A DNA stretch of 64,000 nucleotides from Trichopria drosophilae (taxonomy: Eukaryota > Arthropoda > Insecta > Hymenoptera > Diapriidae): positions 138,565,501 through 138,629,500 of the forward strand of contig CM059582.1 of assembly GCA_030407085.1 (NCBI GenBank), in the 5' to 3' direction. A program made the position numbers and the translations under genes. Of the stretch, positions 32,144 through 43,797 are shown one piece after another. The notes below the pieces were generated by a model that ran no database searches, was not told where the DNA came from, and worked only from the letters and a program-made list of their open reading frames with translations. Positions within the stretch are counted from its first letter, which is position 1; each line of letters starts with the position of its first letter.

Positions 32144-33883
32144 GGGCAAATCTCTAGAACTTTTAAACTGTGGAGTCCTGTGACACTACTTGAACGTCAT
32201 TGCTTTCACACAAATGCTATATTTTTTTTATACTTCAAGATATCATAAATAAAAAGCTTGATGAATTTCGAAGTCGCCCGACGTTACAGAGACGCTCTAT
32301 AATTATTTATAGATACAAAAATAATGAAATTTCATGCGTCCCTTGCATGTTTTTTTTTACTCTTATGAGTATTGTATTTGCGCCGCGTGAGTTAACCTTG
32401 TGTTTTTAGCGCGAAATGGAGGCAAACATCTCGTAAAGCAATATATTCATATGAATTATATGTGCCGCACATTTAATTGTATAGAGTGAGCCTACAGTAC
32501 CCGTCCCTTGAATTTCGTAAATTCTAAACTTATTTAAACTTGTTTATTTATTATCCGCGCCGTCTTAGAAATCGAATATTTATTGTTTTTGGTTATTAAA
32601 GGACACAATAATAAAGTGTTTGACACTTTACTCATTTGTGTGCGCCTTAAACTATTGATGTTATACAAGTGTACACATACATTCCAAAAACGTGCCAATT
32701 TCAGAAAATTGACTATTTTTGGTGGCACATTAAAAATATCGCCAATATCAAGTTGTTGTTCGGTGTGCTGGTAAGTAAATACCTTATATAAGTATGTAAA
32801 GTGAGCGGCATTCTTATATTTTACATATTTTCAAAGTTATTGAAAGAACTATTTATAAAGTCGTAATTTAACGATGAATTAAACACTGTAAGCTTAGTAA
32901 CATTGTGGTCAGAAACTAAAAGTATGTTTATTCAGATAAAATTTGGTGTTCTTTATGTGTTTAAAGAAAAACAATTCTTTATTATACTTGTTTAAGCACT
33001 GTGTTTCAAATTAGAGCTATTGTAAAACAAAATATGCATTTCGAGTCTATGTATAAGTGATAACCCGGGAAAAAATGAATCATATATGGATCATATATGA
33101 ACCATATATGGACATGTATGAACCATATATGATCATATATCATCATATATGATTCATATATAATCCATATATAATTATATATAATGCATGTATAATTATA
33201 TATGCTCATATATGAATTTTGACCTGATATAACTGCATATACTCATATATGAGCATATGTGCTATTATATAAATTTGCTATACAGGAGTTTTCGGGCTGA
33301 TGATTACGAATCTGAGCTCAGATTTTGAAATTTCAATGTGGCAGATCCAATTTTAACGAAATCTACTAATAACTTCATTTTTCACCGCCATCTTGGATCC
33401 GCCATTTTGAATTTCCAAAATCTGGACTCAGATTCATAATCGGCGACCTCGGAAACCCTATTATACACAATCTTAGGGCGATCCAATTAAGCATTTACCT
33501 GTAATCCTATTTTTTTTATAAAAATGATAATTTTTATTGGTTTATTTAATTATAAAACAAAATATTAAATAAATATTGCTTAAAATGCAATGTTATATAC
33601 ATCTTCAACTCTCACATAAGTGATATTTTTAAAAAATTGGGCGGAAATGCGTTATTTAATTATTAACCTTTCAAAAAATCAAAATTTCAAGCTCATCCCG
33701 GTGGTCAATATTTTGGACATTGTACCGCAAAGTTTTAATGCCGTTAAGTAAAAAGGATGCACGAGCGTACATTTTTACTTCTTATGTAGATATGAATACA
33801 TATACCCAACGCCAATGTTGTGCTTGAAGTTTAAAAAAAAATTTATTGAGAGGCTGAAATTTAAAAGTTCCAGAGATTTGCCC
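32144..33883. mobile_element. TIR element, 1.74 kb, no recognisable transposase
   Basis: Ends GGGCAAATCTCTAGAACTTT and, inverted, GGGCAAATCTCTGGAACTTT; the match continues to 24 bp with one mismatch. Flanks are both ATAT-type, a possible 4-bp duplication but ambiguous in AT-rich DNA. The interior contains an ATATATG word array and an inverted pair of the dispersed motif (GCTGATGATTACGAATCTGA at about 33296; CCGCCATTTTGAATTTCC at about 33400). Small frames inside have no recognisable content. Confidence 0.6.
33066..33265 (+). repeat. Array of CATATATGA-type words
   Basis: About 18 loosely spaced units such as CATATATGGAT, CATATATGAACC, CATATATGATC and TATATAATCC, each with its own local palindrome. 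Spacing and sequence are too irregular for a satellite or CRISPR. Confidence 0.6.
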
Positions 33884-34437
33884 ATATATATATATATATG
33901 TCAAAATCATATAAATCAATCTTTTTAAAATTTTCAGAGTTGTTTTTATTCCCGAATTTCTGGCAAACAGCAAGAAATAACGGGAATATAATATGACGAG
34001 GTCCAACTAAAACGCAATATTCCAAATCCACTACTCAATGACATTAACGCACCGAAAAACCAGGCGAAACTGAAATATCCATAGATTCGACGAATATATT
34101 AATTAATGCGTACGAATATTTTACCCTTCTGATGAAGCAATAAAGAAAAATATGGGTTGCCACTTACGGACCATCGACAATAAAATTAAATATAAAACTC
34201 GCGCCACGCCTACACAGCAGGTGTCTGTAGCCATAATGGTGAGCCAAGTATCGTCGTTATTCTAATCCCGTTAAGAGAGATTCGCCGCTAGCCTTGACCT
34301 TGCACCACTATTTCTTGAAAGGAGGCTCATATCTCCAGGACACAAGTTTTACATTCTGAGAATTTTTAACTAAAATGTAATTACGATTATAACATTTAAA
34401 CACGGTCAACTAATTAACAATTGAACTATAACTTAGG
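33884..34437. other. Intergenic DNA
   Basis: No gene recognised. A GC-richer patch at about 34200-34345 has no identifiable content. Confidence 0.5.
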
Positions 34438-34694
34438 TTTTTAATTCCCATTGGACAGCTCCAAGGGCGATACCGCCCTGATTTGGCGTTTCATTAATAT
34501 TGTTTAAATCCCTCGGGAATAAATCCCAGAGATGATAACCAGGCGGCTAATTATTTAAGTTAAGAAAATTATAAATTTCCTCCTAGACCAGTTTCAAGGA
34601 GGAAAACAGAGCAGCATTCTCTTTAACAAGGTTTTAAATCCCTTTGAAATAAACTCAAAGGCGATAATCAGAATAGTGATTAATTGTTTCAGAA
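34438..34694 (+). repeat. Three diverged tandem units of roughly 65-130 bp
   Basis: TTTAAATCCCTCGGGAATAAA..GAGATGATAACCAG (34503), TTTAAATCCCTTTGAAATAAA..GGCGATAATCAG (about 34634) and a weaker copy TTTTTAATTCCCATTGGACAG..GGGCGATACCG (34438) are in the same order. Confidence 0.5.
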
Positions 34695-35165
34695 AAGTAT
34701 CTTCGATATGCTTCCACAAGCGGACACCGTGTAAACATTTATTGTCACGATTCGTTCACCGAGAAGACCTTGTTTACAATAATATTACCGTAGCCAAATA
34801 AATACATTGTTAATTCGATTGAAAATAAATGCAAAATCATCTATGAATGTAATCCCACTTTTTTTTATTTAAACGAAATAAAAGAATGCAATGCTTTGCG
34901 ATAGCAATATTTTAAAATGTTTTCAACTATACCTTTCCTTTATCTAATATTTTTCCAGAAGCATTATGAAAGCCGGATTTAGAATTTTTAAATAAAATAG
35001 TTAATTTATGCTAACTTTATTAGAAGGATTTTTTTAGTACGAGAACCTGATTTGCCAAACGAGTCATGAAAAAAAAAAAAAATTTAATTATGCTAATGAT
35101 TAATAAGGTTGAAAAGTCGATCATCTTCAACTATCTTCCACAGGCACTCAACTTTATGTAATCTA

Positions 35166-35280
35166 AATCTACGGGCCCCTACTTAATCTAACTTACAGAC
35201 TAATCGCACGCAATCAAATTAATGATACTTAAATCTACGGGCTCGTACTTAACCTAACTGACAGACTAATCGCACGCAGT
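35166..35280 (+). repeat. Tandem duplication, 66-bp period
   Basis: AAATCTACGGGCCCCTACTT..CTAACTTACAGACTAATCGC near 35166 is repeated as AAATCTACGGGCTCGTACTT..CTAACTGACAGACTAATCGC near 35232. Confidence 0.7.
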
Positions 35281-35808
35281 AATTTCTGTTTCATTATCTG
35301 ACGCAAAATAATGAGTCGGAAACTCAAGAGCCGAAATCACGAAATCAACACGCAATGCAATGTTAAAAATTTGCGCCTTCACAACAGTCTCCCCTATAAA
35401 GTACATTTAGCCCTGGTTAAAGCCATCTGGCAAGACAATGTCGATCAAATCGCAATTCATAGCACAAAATTCCAAAACTCAAAATCTAAAAAACGCAAGG
35501 TTAACAATGATAATAAAAGTTTAGTGCCGTAATAGTAGTCTCCATATAAAGAATAGCAATAGGCCCCGGATAAAAGCCTCCCGACAGGACAAGGTCTATC
35601 AGGAAATGTTACACCAATCACCAAACCAGATATTTTTAGATTGTTTACTATATCTTTTCTCTCGGCCTAACACATGTAACTAAATGGCTGCGATTCATTG
35701 TCAGAATGTTTTGTGGTCTAGAACTTTTCGGGTCTTTCTCTGTGATCAGATTTCACACCTAAATATCCAATTTTTAGAAAAAATGTCAATAGTTGAATTT
35801 ATCTCTCC
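35281..35808. other. No recognised gene
   Basis: A 73-codon plus-strand frame (35311-35532) is basic with no recognised domain; CCATATAAAGA and similar words recur downstream. It may be debris of an LTR element but cannot be assigned. Confidence 0.3.
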
Positions 35809-36598
35809 TGTTACGGACGCTAGGCTACACGTGTAGCAGCGCACGTAGTCAGAAATATTCGCCGTTAATAAATAATAAAGCGGACACCTGAGATGTCCAC
35901 AGCGACGTCATCCATCCGGTCAGACCACACGCGCTGGAGACCGTTGGAAATTAGAGATTCGGGTGCACTATTGTTAACCGAATTGTTATAATAAATAAAG
36001 TGGCATTTGAAGACATCCGCTGTAGATTATGAGGTCGAATTGGCGAACAACTGACCCGTCGATATCTGCACTTGCAGATATTCGAGCCGTTTCGGAAATC
36101 AGCGAATCGCAAAAAGCATCGATATCTGACACGAAAGCGGCGATTCGCGAAAAACGAGCCTTACCGGACACCGTGGTTGATAGTGTCTCGTGAACACCCC
36201 CGCTACCGAATAATGTGCAAAACCGACCTGACTTGTAACGGATTATTGCATTGTCCAGTCAGAGTCGCCCCGGAGATAGAACAGCTAATCTCGCGATCGG
36301 GAACCGGTAAAACTTAAAGATCTCGGAACTTGGCACGCGGACGCCTTTTTCCAAGCGACTCTGCGTTAACACGTAAGTCGTCGACACGACTTAGTTTATT
36401 CATAACATACTATTCGCGTCCATCACGCTTGTCAAAGAAAACCTCTACTCTCGGCAAAATATAGAAATAATAAAAATTCTTCATACCTAAACCACTTATT
36501 CTTTTCACTTGGGGTATCGGTCCCCTTCACGTGTACTCCCAAATCCGAATTATCCTGATTTAATAAACACTTGACGTTACGATCTCAAATCCGTAACA
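35809..36598. mobile_element. Solo LTR, 790 bp
   Basis: Begins TGTTACGGACG and ends ATCCGTAACA (inverted TGTTACGGA termini), with CTCC duplicated at 35805-35808 and 36599-36602. GC-richer than its surroundings. Contains AATAAATAAAG-type words near 35870 and 35990. No internal region remains, so it is a recombination product of an LTR element. Confidence 0.85.
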
Positions 36599-37429
36599 CT
36601 CCTTTTCCTTCCTTTCTCAATAACATTCGACCTATTAACTCTATCTATGGCTCGCAGACCAAGTGAAAGGCTTCTGTTTGTTCCTAATAGGAACTCTGGA
36701 GAGAGGATTCAGGTTCAGGAAATCACGTGTAAAAAGCACATAGCGGCGGATAAAAAAAGACTAACTTATTGCACACGTTGTTCGCTTTGGAAGTATTCGC
36801 ACGATCGAGTGCAGGAGGTCCTCGTTCCGGTATAGCCAAATTGCTACTATTTGAAGAGAGGGAGAACTTCCGAATCGAAAATTTCATAGCGCACACATAG
36901 ACGTCGATATTTACATACTCATATTATTACCTCCTATTAACAATACGTGCTCGTGGTGAAACCAAAATATAAGGCTATTTGCATTTGTTGCTGCTATTAT
37001 TGTGTGCATGGTAATAATGCTTATAATGACTGCACATGGTATTACGATATGTCTTCCTCTTTTTATTTCTATTTTTCAATGGCTATTTCATCGAATTCAT
37101 GCATGCATTCGTTATTTTACTCAGTATGAACAAGGATTTTGAAAATTCAAAATGGCGGATCTAATATATCGGCAGCAAAATTGAAAATCCATCGGATTGT
37201 TATGAAACTGATTACTCAGAAATTGTCAGGGTCGCTAGTTACAATGTGTCAAGAAACAGTTTTCGTGGCAATCCGATAGATTTTTAATTTTGCGGCTGCC
37301 GTATTTGATCCCCCGTTTTGAATTTTTTAAGTGTGACTTCATATTCATAAACGGGGACCCTGAAAACCCCCTAAGTAACAAGTGTCAAGATAATTCGATG
37401 TATTTTTAATTTTGCGCTCGCCATATTGG
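36599..37429. other. Intergenic DNA with the dispersed motif
   Basis: A 62-codon frame (36647-36835) with CTRC-type cysteines has no recognised match. Copies of AAATTCAAAATGGCGGATC (about 37141) and inverse forms (about 37315-37380) are present. Confidence 0.4.
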
Positions 37430-38100
37430 TGTTACGAGCGAAGGTCGAGCCCGTTTGTGATAATAAATTTTAATTTAGATATAAAAAAGGAATAGAATAA
37501 GAAGTTATAAATAAAAGAAACACTTTAAACTCATCTTAATCCAAGGATAAGAACTTTATTCCTTTTGAACACTTATTAAATACAGACTGTATAATTATGA
37601 ATATAGAATTATGAGCTCTTGCTCAATTCACTTCCAAATTAAGAATATCGCGATTACAGAAAGGTAATTTGGAAGGTTAATTCATTTATTAAATGTCAAC
37701 GGTGACTGCGCGCTCAAATTTGAAACCCGCTATACATAACACAATGCACGCATGAACACACACTCATACACCGTTCGCTAGCTATTATCCAGATACACAA
37801 TATCGCATGAACTTTGAAACGGATCGACTATATGTATCTATGTATTATATTATAATTAAATCGGTACGTAACAATCCTCCCTTCTTAAGAAGTCGACGTC
37901 CTCGGCGAATACATAACAAGAATAGTATTAACATAACATTACATCTTAATACACGATTACAAAAGAGAAACCAGCGGGGTATGGACCATAACCCAAAAGA
38001 GTGTGCTGGATAATACATATTTATTTCATAAAAAGTAAATACAACTGAAGACATAAAATAAGATACTAAAATAATTTGAACGCAGAAGCTGTGGATGGTG
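37430..38100 (-). mobile_element. 3' LTR and short internal end of an LTR retrotransposon
   Basis: An LTR of 444 bp (37430-37873) starts TGTTACGAGCG and ends TACGTAACA. Flanks do not match (TTGG versus ATCC). On the minus strand it is directly preceded by the purine tract AAGAAGGGAGGAT (37874-37886) and a short downstream-of-pol segment, as expected for a 3' end. The partner LTR is absent from the window. Confidence 0.7.
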
Positions 38101-38371
38101 GACAAGAAATAGCAGGTAAAAAAACATTGTACGTATGTACAGGCTAATCTTATTATCCAAGCTCAATAGAAAATCTGAAATAAAATAATGATTATTTTAA
38201 GTATATATACTAAGACGAAGATATTTCACAAAATTAAAATATGTCCAGTGTATTTACTTTTGAAAAATTAAAAAAAATAAATTGTGTTAAATGATGATCA
38301 TTTGGAAAATTGTCGAACGTAGAAAATCATCAAAATCAATTAAGCAAGTAATTTTTCCTATCCTTTTTCCG

Positions 38372-38515
38372 TTATGGAGCACCTGTTTCTCCCAAATATA
38401 GGGATAAGAGAGTGTTTCTGACAAACGTACGCAGCGAATCATAAGCGCAAGTCACAACTTCCCTACCAACGTAAATACATCCCTCAATATCTACACGCTG
38501 TAATCGCGCACAGTG
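38372..38515 (-). pseudogene. Leucine-rich-repeat-like fragment
   Basis: Minus-strand residues LEAHCARLQRVDIEGCIYVG followed by LRTFVRNTLLSLYLGE look like one or two leucine-rich repeats of the F-box/LRR type. The fragment begins exactly at the outer edge of the foldback element (38508). It may be related to the F-box gene at 40028-41085 but is not contiguous with it. Confidence 0.35.
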
Positions 38516-39697
38516 AGCTTCAAGCATCGATAGGTCGAACAAAACTGACGACAAAAAACGCCTTCGAGGTTTTATTTGTACCCATTTATAGTAATAAATG
38601 CCGCTAATCCCGAAATCGCAGCTGATCCTTCTTTCGATAAATCCGCAAAAATGTAGACAAAATTGCATAAAGCAATCGTTTTTTGCCTATATCTCATTTT
38701 GGGTACAGTTTACGGCAAAAATAGTTTTATAATAAAATAATCTATGGAAAATTCTTTATAATTGTCATTATGACCATTTTTATGATAAAGTGTCTGGTTT
38801 TCTTGTAGAGTGATAAATTGGCGTTCTTTTGCCGCGACGCTATGTCTTATTTAGCGGCGCAACGAGATACTTATACCCTCGCAGATGTGACTAGCGTCAA
38901 ATTAATTCCGCAAATGTTGTACCACTCTCAGCTTTGATCCCAGAACCAACGACGTGGACATGGTGGCACGCTGGCTCCATTTTTTTGCATTTTTTGTTTT
39001 TTATGTTTGTTTTATTTTCTGTAAAAGTAATGTAAAATTAAATGAATATAACGTTTTTAGATATTTTTTGATAAATCAGCCATTTTTAATCATTTTGGAT
39101 AAGCTGGATCGGCCAAGTTATTTATTTTGTAACGCCCCCACAATTTTAAAAACTCCTTGTGAATGGTTTTTCCAGCCTGCTCGGACCATACGCCTAAACC
39201 TTTGTTGTTTAAGAAATACAAGCAGTGCTTTAAAGCAACGTGAGATTTCAATGTTTGGGATACGCCGTTGCATAAAATGCTTTATTGAATTTCTCGATAT
39301 CTTGATTAAGGCTGCCTAGTAGTTTTCTACGTAACTGGGCTGCACGGATAAAACATAGCAGCGCGGCAAAAGTACGCCAATTTATCGCGTTTCTACAAGA
39401 AAACTAGTCACTTTATCATAAAAATGGTCAGAATGAAAATTATAAAGAATTTTCCATAGATTATTTTATTATAAAAATATTTCTGCCGTAAAATGTATCC
39501 AAAATGAGGTATAGGCAAAAAACGATTGCTTTATGCAATTTTGTCTACATTTTTGCGAATTTCTCGAAAGAAGGATCAGCTGCGATTTTGGGATTAGCGG
39601 CTTTTTAACCTATAAATGGGTACAAATAAAACCTCGAAGGCGGTTTTCGTCGTCAGTTTTGTTAGACCTATGGATGCTTGAAGCTCACTGTGCGCGG
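38508..39697. mobile_element. Foldback element with arms of about 350 bp
   Basis: The left arm (38508 to about 38870) and right arm (about 39335-39697) are inverse copies: GCGCACAGTGAGCTTCAAGC, GATCCTTCTTTCGATAAATC, AAACGATTGCTTTATGCAAT, CATTTTTATGATAAAGTG and CTTTTGCCGCG all recur inverted. The loop (38880-39330) contains a 121-codon plus-strand frame (38954-39319) with a hydrophobic start and no recognised domain, so its status is unknown. Confidence 0.8.
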
Positions 39698-40027
39698 AGA
39701 AGATCTTATTAAGCTACAAGTTTCATCACCACTGATTCGATGACAACTTCGAGCCTCGAAAGTGTACAGTGTTAAATTACGGTACAAGAAGGTGGCGACG
39801 ATATTAGGTTGAGGCATCGACATTTTTAAATTTTTTAGATTGAAAAGTGGTTCTAAGGCAAAATTACCTATAAGATTTGAACACCCAGTGTTCTAAACTT
39901 GTAAGCAAAAATAGATTCTGGCCAATCCCTTCAATAAAAATATCATCCACCAAAGGGCTCAACCTGAGTTCCACGCAAATTTTTATAAGAGGACATCGTG
40001 TTCAGTCCTTCGGTTCCTAATAATACA
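39698..40027. other. Downstream flank of the F-box gene
   Basis: AT-rich; on the minus strand it would be the 3' UTR of the gene at 40028-41085. No polyadenylation site chosen. Confidence 0.3.
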
Positions 40028-41085
40028 TCAGGACAGGACAACTTCGTCAGAATCTGCATCCTCATGACTCTCCTGCTCATCTTCCTTATTTTGGTTAATG
40101 CCAACCTCATATAATTTAAGGGAACGTAAAGCTTCTGGATTACGGTTTTTGGCTAGGACATCAAAAACTTCAAGACCATTTATTTCTTTTCCTTTAATAA
40201 TTTTAAAATTCTCTAGATTTTCTTGAATCTTAATAAATGAAGTTAAGTTCGAGGAAAGCAACCGATCACATCGGTTTACCTGCAACTGCGTTAGTTGGAG
40301 GTCTAATCCTTCAAAACACTTTCCGGTTATTTGTGTTGATGAAAAAGTAATTTTCTTTGTCTGCTTATTCGCACAGAATATCGGTGCACCCAAAGTGAAA
40401 CTTCGAAGTTGTGTTGCCTGGTTACCCAAGATATTAAAGGTGGTAACTAGGTCGGGCAACTACTCCAGATAAGTCTACATGTTTAAGTTTTGGAAAGTGT
40501 GTAGCAATAATAAAACCTATTTGAGGCGGAAGTTTATCGCGAAGCTGCAAGCGCAGCAGAAGCGCCCAGCCCTCCGAACCAGCCAATATACCGCATCTAT
40601 TGACCGCCCAGAATTGTCCCAAGACCCTACATCTCCGATGAATTCGATGAAGTTTTTACCCACATATAAGATGAGAGAATCCCGGTACGCCATCTCCTAG
40701 ACACTCTTTCTAAATCAGCTCGCTTCGAGAATGAAAGATAAGAAGCTATCATCGCTATACATTCTATTGGTAAAATGCTAGCAATGCCCTCCCGTATTTC
40801 ACTCTCGACACGAGCTGGGGCAATTCCCAAAGAACCATGAAGATTCCACGAATCAGCCAGTCGAATAATTAATTCCCGTTTATGAAGGATGTATTTTCGG
40901 TGATCACTCCTTTTTAAGACATAGAGAGCCTGTTCATGAGTACCAAAAGTAACGAACCCTATATTACCGCTTGATCGCTTATGTACGTAAGTACTAACAG
41001 CTCCCTCACCCTTAAAAATCGAGACAAGGTGCTTACTGGTTGAGTACGAAGCTAGTCGAGCCACAAACAGTCTGTTAATTTTTGT
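40028..41085 (-). pseudogene. RRM + F-box + leucine-rich-repeat protein, frameshifted
   Basis: Three overlapping minus-strand frames continue one protein. First frame (41085-40627): an RRM with RNP2 NRLFVARL and RNP1 SGNIGFVTFG, then the F-box ILPIECIAMIASYLSFSKRA and LERVSRRWR. Second frame (40622-40434): FWAVNRCGILAG and ATHFPKLKHVDLSGV, leucine-rich. Third frame (40459-40028): LRSFTLG, LQLTQLQVNRCDRLLSSNL, LRSLKLYEVG and an acidic end EDEQESHEDADSDE with a stop. RRM plus F-box is the architecture of proteins annotated as EEED8.10-like. F-box proteins recruit substrates to SCF ubiquitin ligases (family role). There is no intron in 1 kb and there are two frame changes, so a decayed copy or processed pseudogene is likely; assembly errors are the alternative. 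Confidence 0.65.
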
Positions 41086-41339
41086 TCAATCCATCTAAAT
41101 AACAAAAAAAAATTAAATATACATATATATTCGACAAACACAAGCATTTCATGCATTACACTTATGTCCTACTGTTACATCTTAAATAGTATCTAGTTTT
41201 AGATTTCTCTTTTGCTAAAACTAAATTTTTCCCTACCAAAATTTGCATTTCGGTCAATCGTGAAATTAGATCTGATAAAAAAGTATTATAAGTTATAAAT
41301 CCGTCATTATCAGGAAACAAACTTGGACATCTTGCTACT

Positions 41340-42440
41340 AACTACTCCCTTACTCCCGAATTCTAACTGAAACGGTGTAAAGATTGTAGCCAGTCCGTAT
41401 ATTTATCAAGGTAATGACTAATATATTCAGTTAAAACAAAATTACTTCTTTCTAAACTTTGAGGTCGATATCCTGATGTCGTAAAAGGTATTATTTTAAA
41501 AATTCGCAGCAAGGCTTTCATCAATTTTCCAATAAAACTAGCACCTCTATCTATTAGTGTAACTCTAGGGGCTCCATATAAAAGTATAAATCTGGTTATA
41601 AAATCATGTGCAATTGTCTCTGCTTTTATATCGGGGACCGGGACTGCAACTCAATATTTGATCAGATTATCCTGCATTTTACGATATATTTGTTCCCGAT
41701 AGGTGTTATAGGTAAGGGACCGTCAGCATCTTATAAAATTTGTTCAAACGCATTTATCGGGGTATCTGTAATAATCATCGGTTCTCTTACTCTCGATCTA
41801 ACTGATTTCATATTTTGGCAACTATTACATGTTCTAATATAGTTTTGGACGTCGTTTCGTAATCCGGGCCAATACAATTTTTCTCTAATTCTCCGGTAGG
41901 TTTTAGTAACCCCTTTATGTCCAATTAACCAGTCATGATTTTCTGAAATTATTTCCATTCGCATATTTTCAGGAGGAATTTGTATACCATCTCTACATAT
42001 TATGATTTTAATTTTTATCGAATAAAAATATTCATACAATAATTGAAATAGATTTCCATTTGAATTTACTTCTAAAAAGTCTCCAATTTCCGATATTCTA
42101 AACGATTGTATGTTTAATCTACAGAATACTTCTTTTAAATTTTGCAATCTTATTCTTAAATTTTCTTTTAAGATATTATCATAATGATTTCTTTTAATAA
42201 CTACGCTAAAAACTTTTTATTGACTAGAAGGAGTAATTAATACTTGACTTGCTTTTAGTTTTAATGTTTTAAATTCATCGGCCTTCAAAATACCTAAATC
42301 CGATAAAAGTTTCGAAATTGGTGTTACCAATTCACAGTCTCCTGAGATAAAATTTACATAATTATCTTTACTAAAAGTAAGATTTTCTTTTACATAGCTT
42401 AAATTTTCATTAATACTCTCTACTCCTTCTTTTACTTAGG
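41340..42440 (-). pseudogene. Integrase region of the old gypsy element
   Basis: From high to low coordinate: a segment typical of the region before the integrase (NYVNFISGDCELVTPISKLL, about 42360-42310; SFRISEIGDFLEV; IIICRDGIQIPPEN), the zinc-binding HDWLIGHKGVTKTYRRI, KLYWPGLRNDVQNYI and CNSCQ, then EPMIITDTPINAFEQIL. The frame breaks at 41731. Core fragments (FITRFILLYGAP, LIDRGASFIGKLM) continue in other frames to about 41350. An in-frame stop occurs near 42220. Confidence 0.8.
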
Positions 42441-42591
42441 GGCTGTACTTAAATTACGTAACGCAATTTTTTGGTATTCTGGACCCTCCCCCCCCCCCCG
42501 GTAACGCTATTTGCCAAACCCTTAGCAATGAGCGTAACGCAGGCCTGGACACCCCCCCCCCCTCGGCGTTACGTAATTTAAGTACAGCCCC
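42439..42591. mobile_element. MITE with GGGGCTGT ends, 153 bp, TA target
   Basis: TIRs of 26 bp begin GGGGCTGTACTTAAATTACG and are exact inverses. TA is present at 42437-42438 and 42592-42593, and C-runs lie just inside each TIR. This is a widespread animal MITE type with a mariner-like TA target. Inserted into the old gypsy linker frame. Confidence 0.85.
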
Positions 42592-42593
42592 TA

Positions 42594-42975
42594 ACTTATG
42601 ATCACTATCAATGAGTTTATTCATCTGCGGTTTACTAGGGTCATGAGCAATATTGGAAGGAATTAGAACCCTAAGACGCATAACATCATTAAACGCCCCA
42701 TTTCCTCCCTTCTTAAAATTTTGCTTATTTCGTATATTTTTGAAATAATTTCCATCTAAAGGAGTGGATAGAGCTATAGGTTTTGGCGTATGTTGCGGCG
42801 TCATTATAGACGTACATGGAATAGGGTTGTTTAAAATACGATTATATCTATCACTATCTATCACTATCATAGGTCGGTTTTTTCCAGCTAAAAATTCCGT
42901 TTCGCAATTTTCATCGATAACAATTAAATCAAGATTAGAATTGGTTTGTTTTTCACTTGTTCTTTTAATTGCGGG
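42594..42975 (-). pseudogene. Linker segment of the old gypsy polyprotein
   Basis: An open frame between the MITE and the solo LTR with no catalytic motif (IVIDENCETEFLAGKNRP, MRLRVLIPSNIAHDPSKPQ). It follows 43413-43797 in the original order. Such long charged linkers between RNase H and integrase occur in some insect gypsy elements. Confidence 0.55.
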
Positions 42976-43407
42976 TGTTAACGACTGGTGGAAGGGCTTC
43001 AAATAAAACGCGCAATATGATCGGTCAGAAACTAAAAATCAACTTTATTCCGATCCTGCGGTGACAATCCGATCGCGACGCGGACTTCCTAACCCCACGA
43101 CGTCCCTAAACGTACTGAAAACCCCCGATCGTCCATTTTTTATATCTTAGTTCGACTTTTCAATTTCTCGAACGTTTAAATAGACTTCAACGTCATATTA
43201 TACATCGATTATACTATTAGAAATACAAATACTTTATCGAGATCGTCACCATTTCGAAGGGCTTTTTACATAATTTACCTAACAGGCCTGCTTCATTTTG
43301 AGAGGTACCCCCATTCGGGTGTGCAATGGCGTATGGAAAACCACCTCTGTGGGAAAAAACCTACGCCGGGTACCGCAGTTGATAAAACATCGATTCCGTC
43401 CGTAACA
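42976..43407. mobile_element. Solo LTR, 432 bp
   Basis: Starts TGTTAACGACTGG and ends TCCGTCCGTAACA; 5-bp duplication GCGGG at 42971-42975 and 43408-43412. Lies within the coding frame of the old gypsy element. Confidence 0.85.
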
Positions 43408-43412
43408 GCGGG

Positions 43413-43797
43413 TAATGACTGCATTGCCCTAGATTTTTAAATATTATTTTCTATATCCGATATAGGAACATATCCTCGACCACGAATAGAATCATCCAAA
43501 AGATCAAAAGACTTTCGCAATTTCTTGAGATTTACCAAAATTGAATCTGGAGTTTTAGATATTATTTGATCGTCATCGAAATAATCATTGTCACTGTCAC
43601 TTTCGTTACCAGTCAGATTAATAGAAGTCACAGGCAAGTTTTCATCCATCTCTGTATCATTTGATATTTCACCAAAAACAGCCGTACCATCCTTTTCTTG
43701 AGTCGGGGTTTTACACATAACCTCTTGAAGAGCATTTGATTCTAGATTAGGAACAGCACTTTTCCGTTTCTGATGAATTGGCGGTTTCTCTTGTTTG
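43413..43797 (-). pseudogene. Acidic linker segment of the old gypsy polyprotein
   Basis: Minus-strand frame with acidic stretches (ESDSDNDYFDDD) and LVNLKKLRKSFDLLDDSI, stop at 43437. It is continuous in frame with 45347-44936 once the solo LTR at 43798-44934 and one TGTT copy are discounted. Confidence 0.6.

Noticed and set aside
33066..33265. CRISPR-like repeat array
   Set aside because: Units are irregular AT palindromes without constant repeats or unique spacers, in an animal genome.
37430..37873. Clean solo LTR
   Set aside because: Flanking bases do not form a duplication and a polypurine tract remains on one side, so it is the end of a truncated element.
38954..39319. 121-codon frame in the loop of the foldback element as a membrane protein
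   Set aside because: A hydrophobic start alone, in AT-rich DNA with no recognisable domain, is not sufficient.
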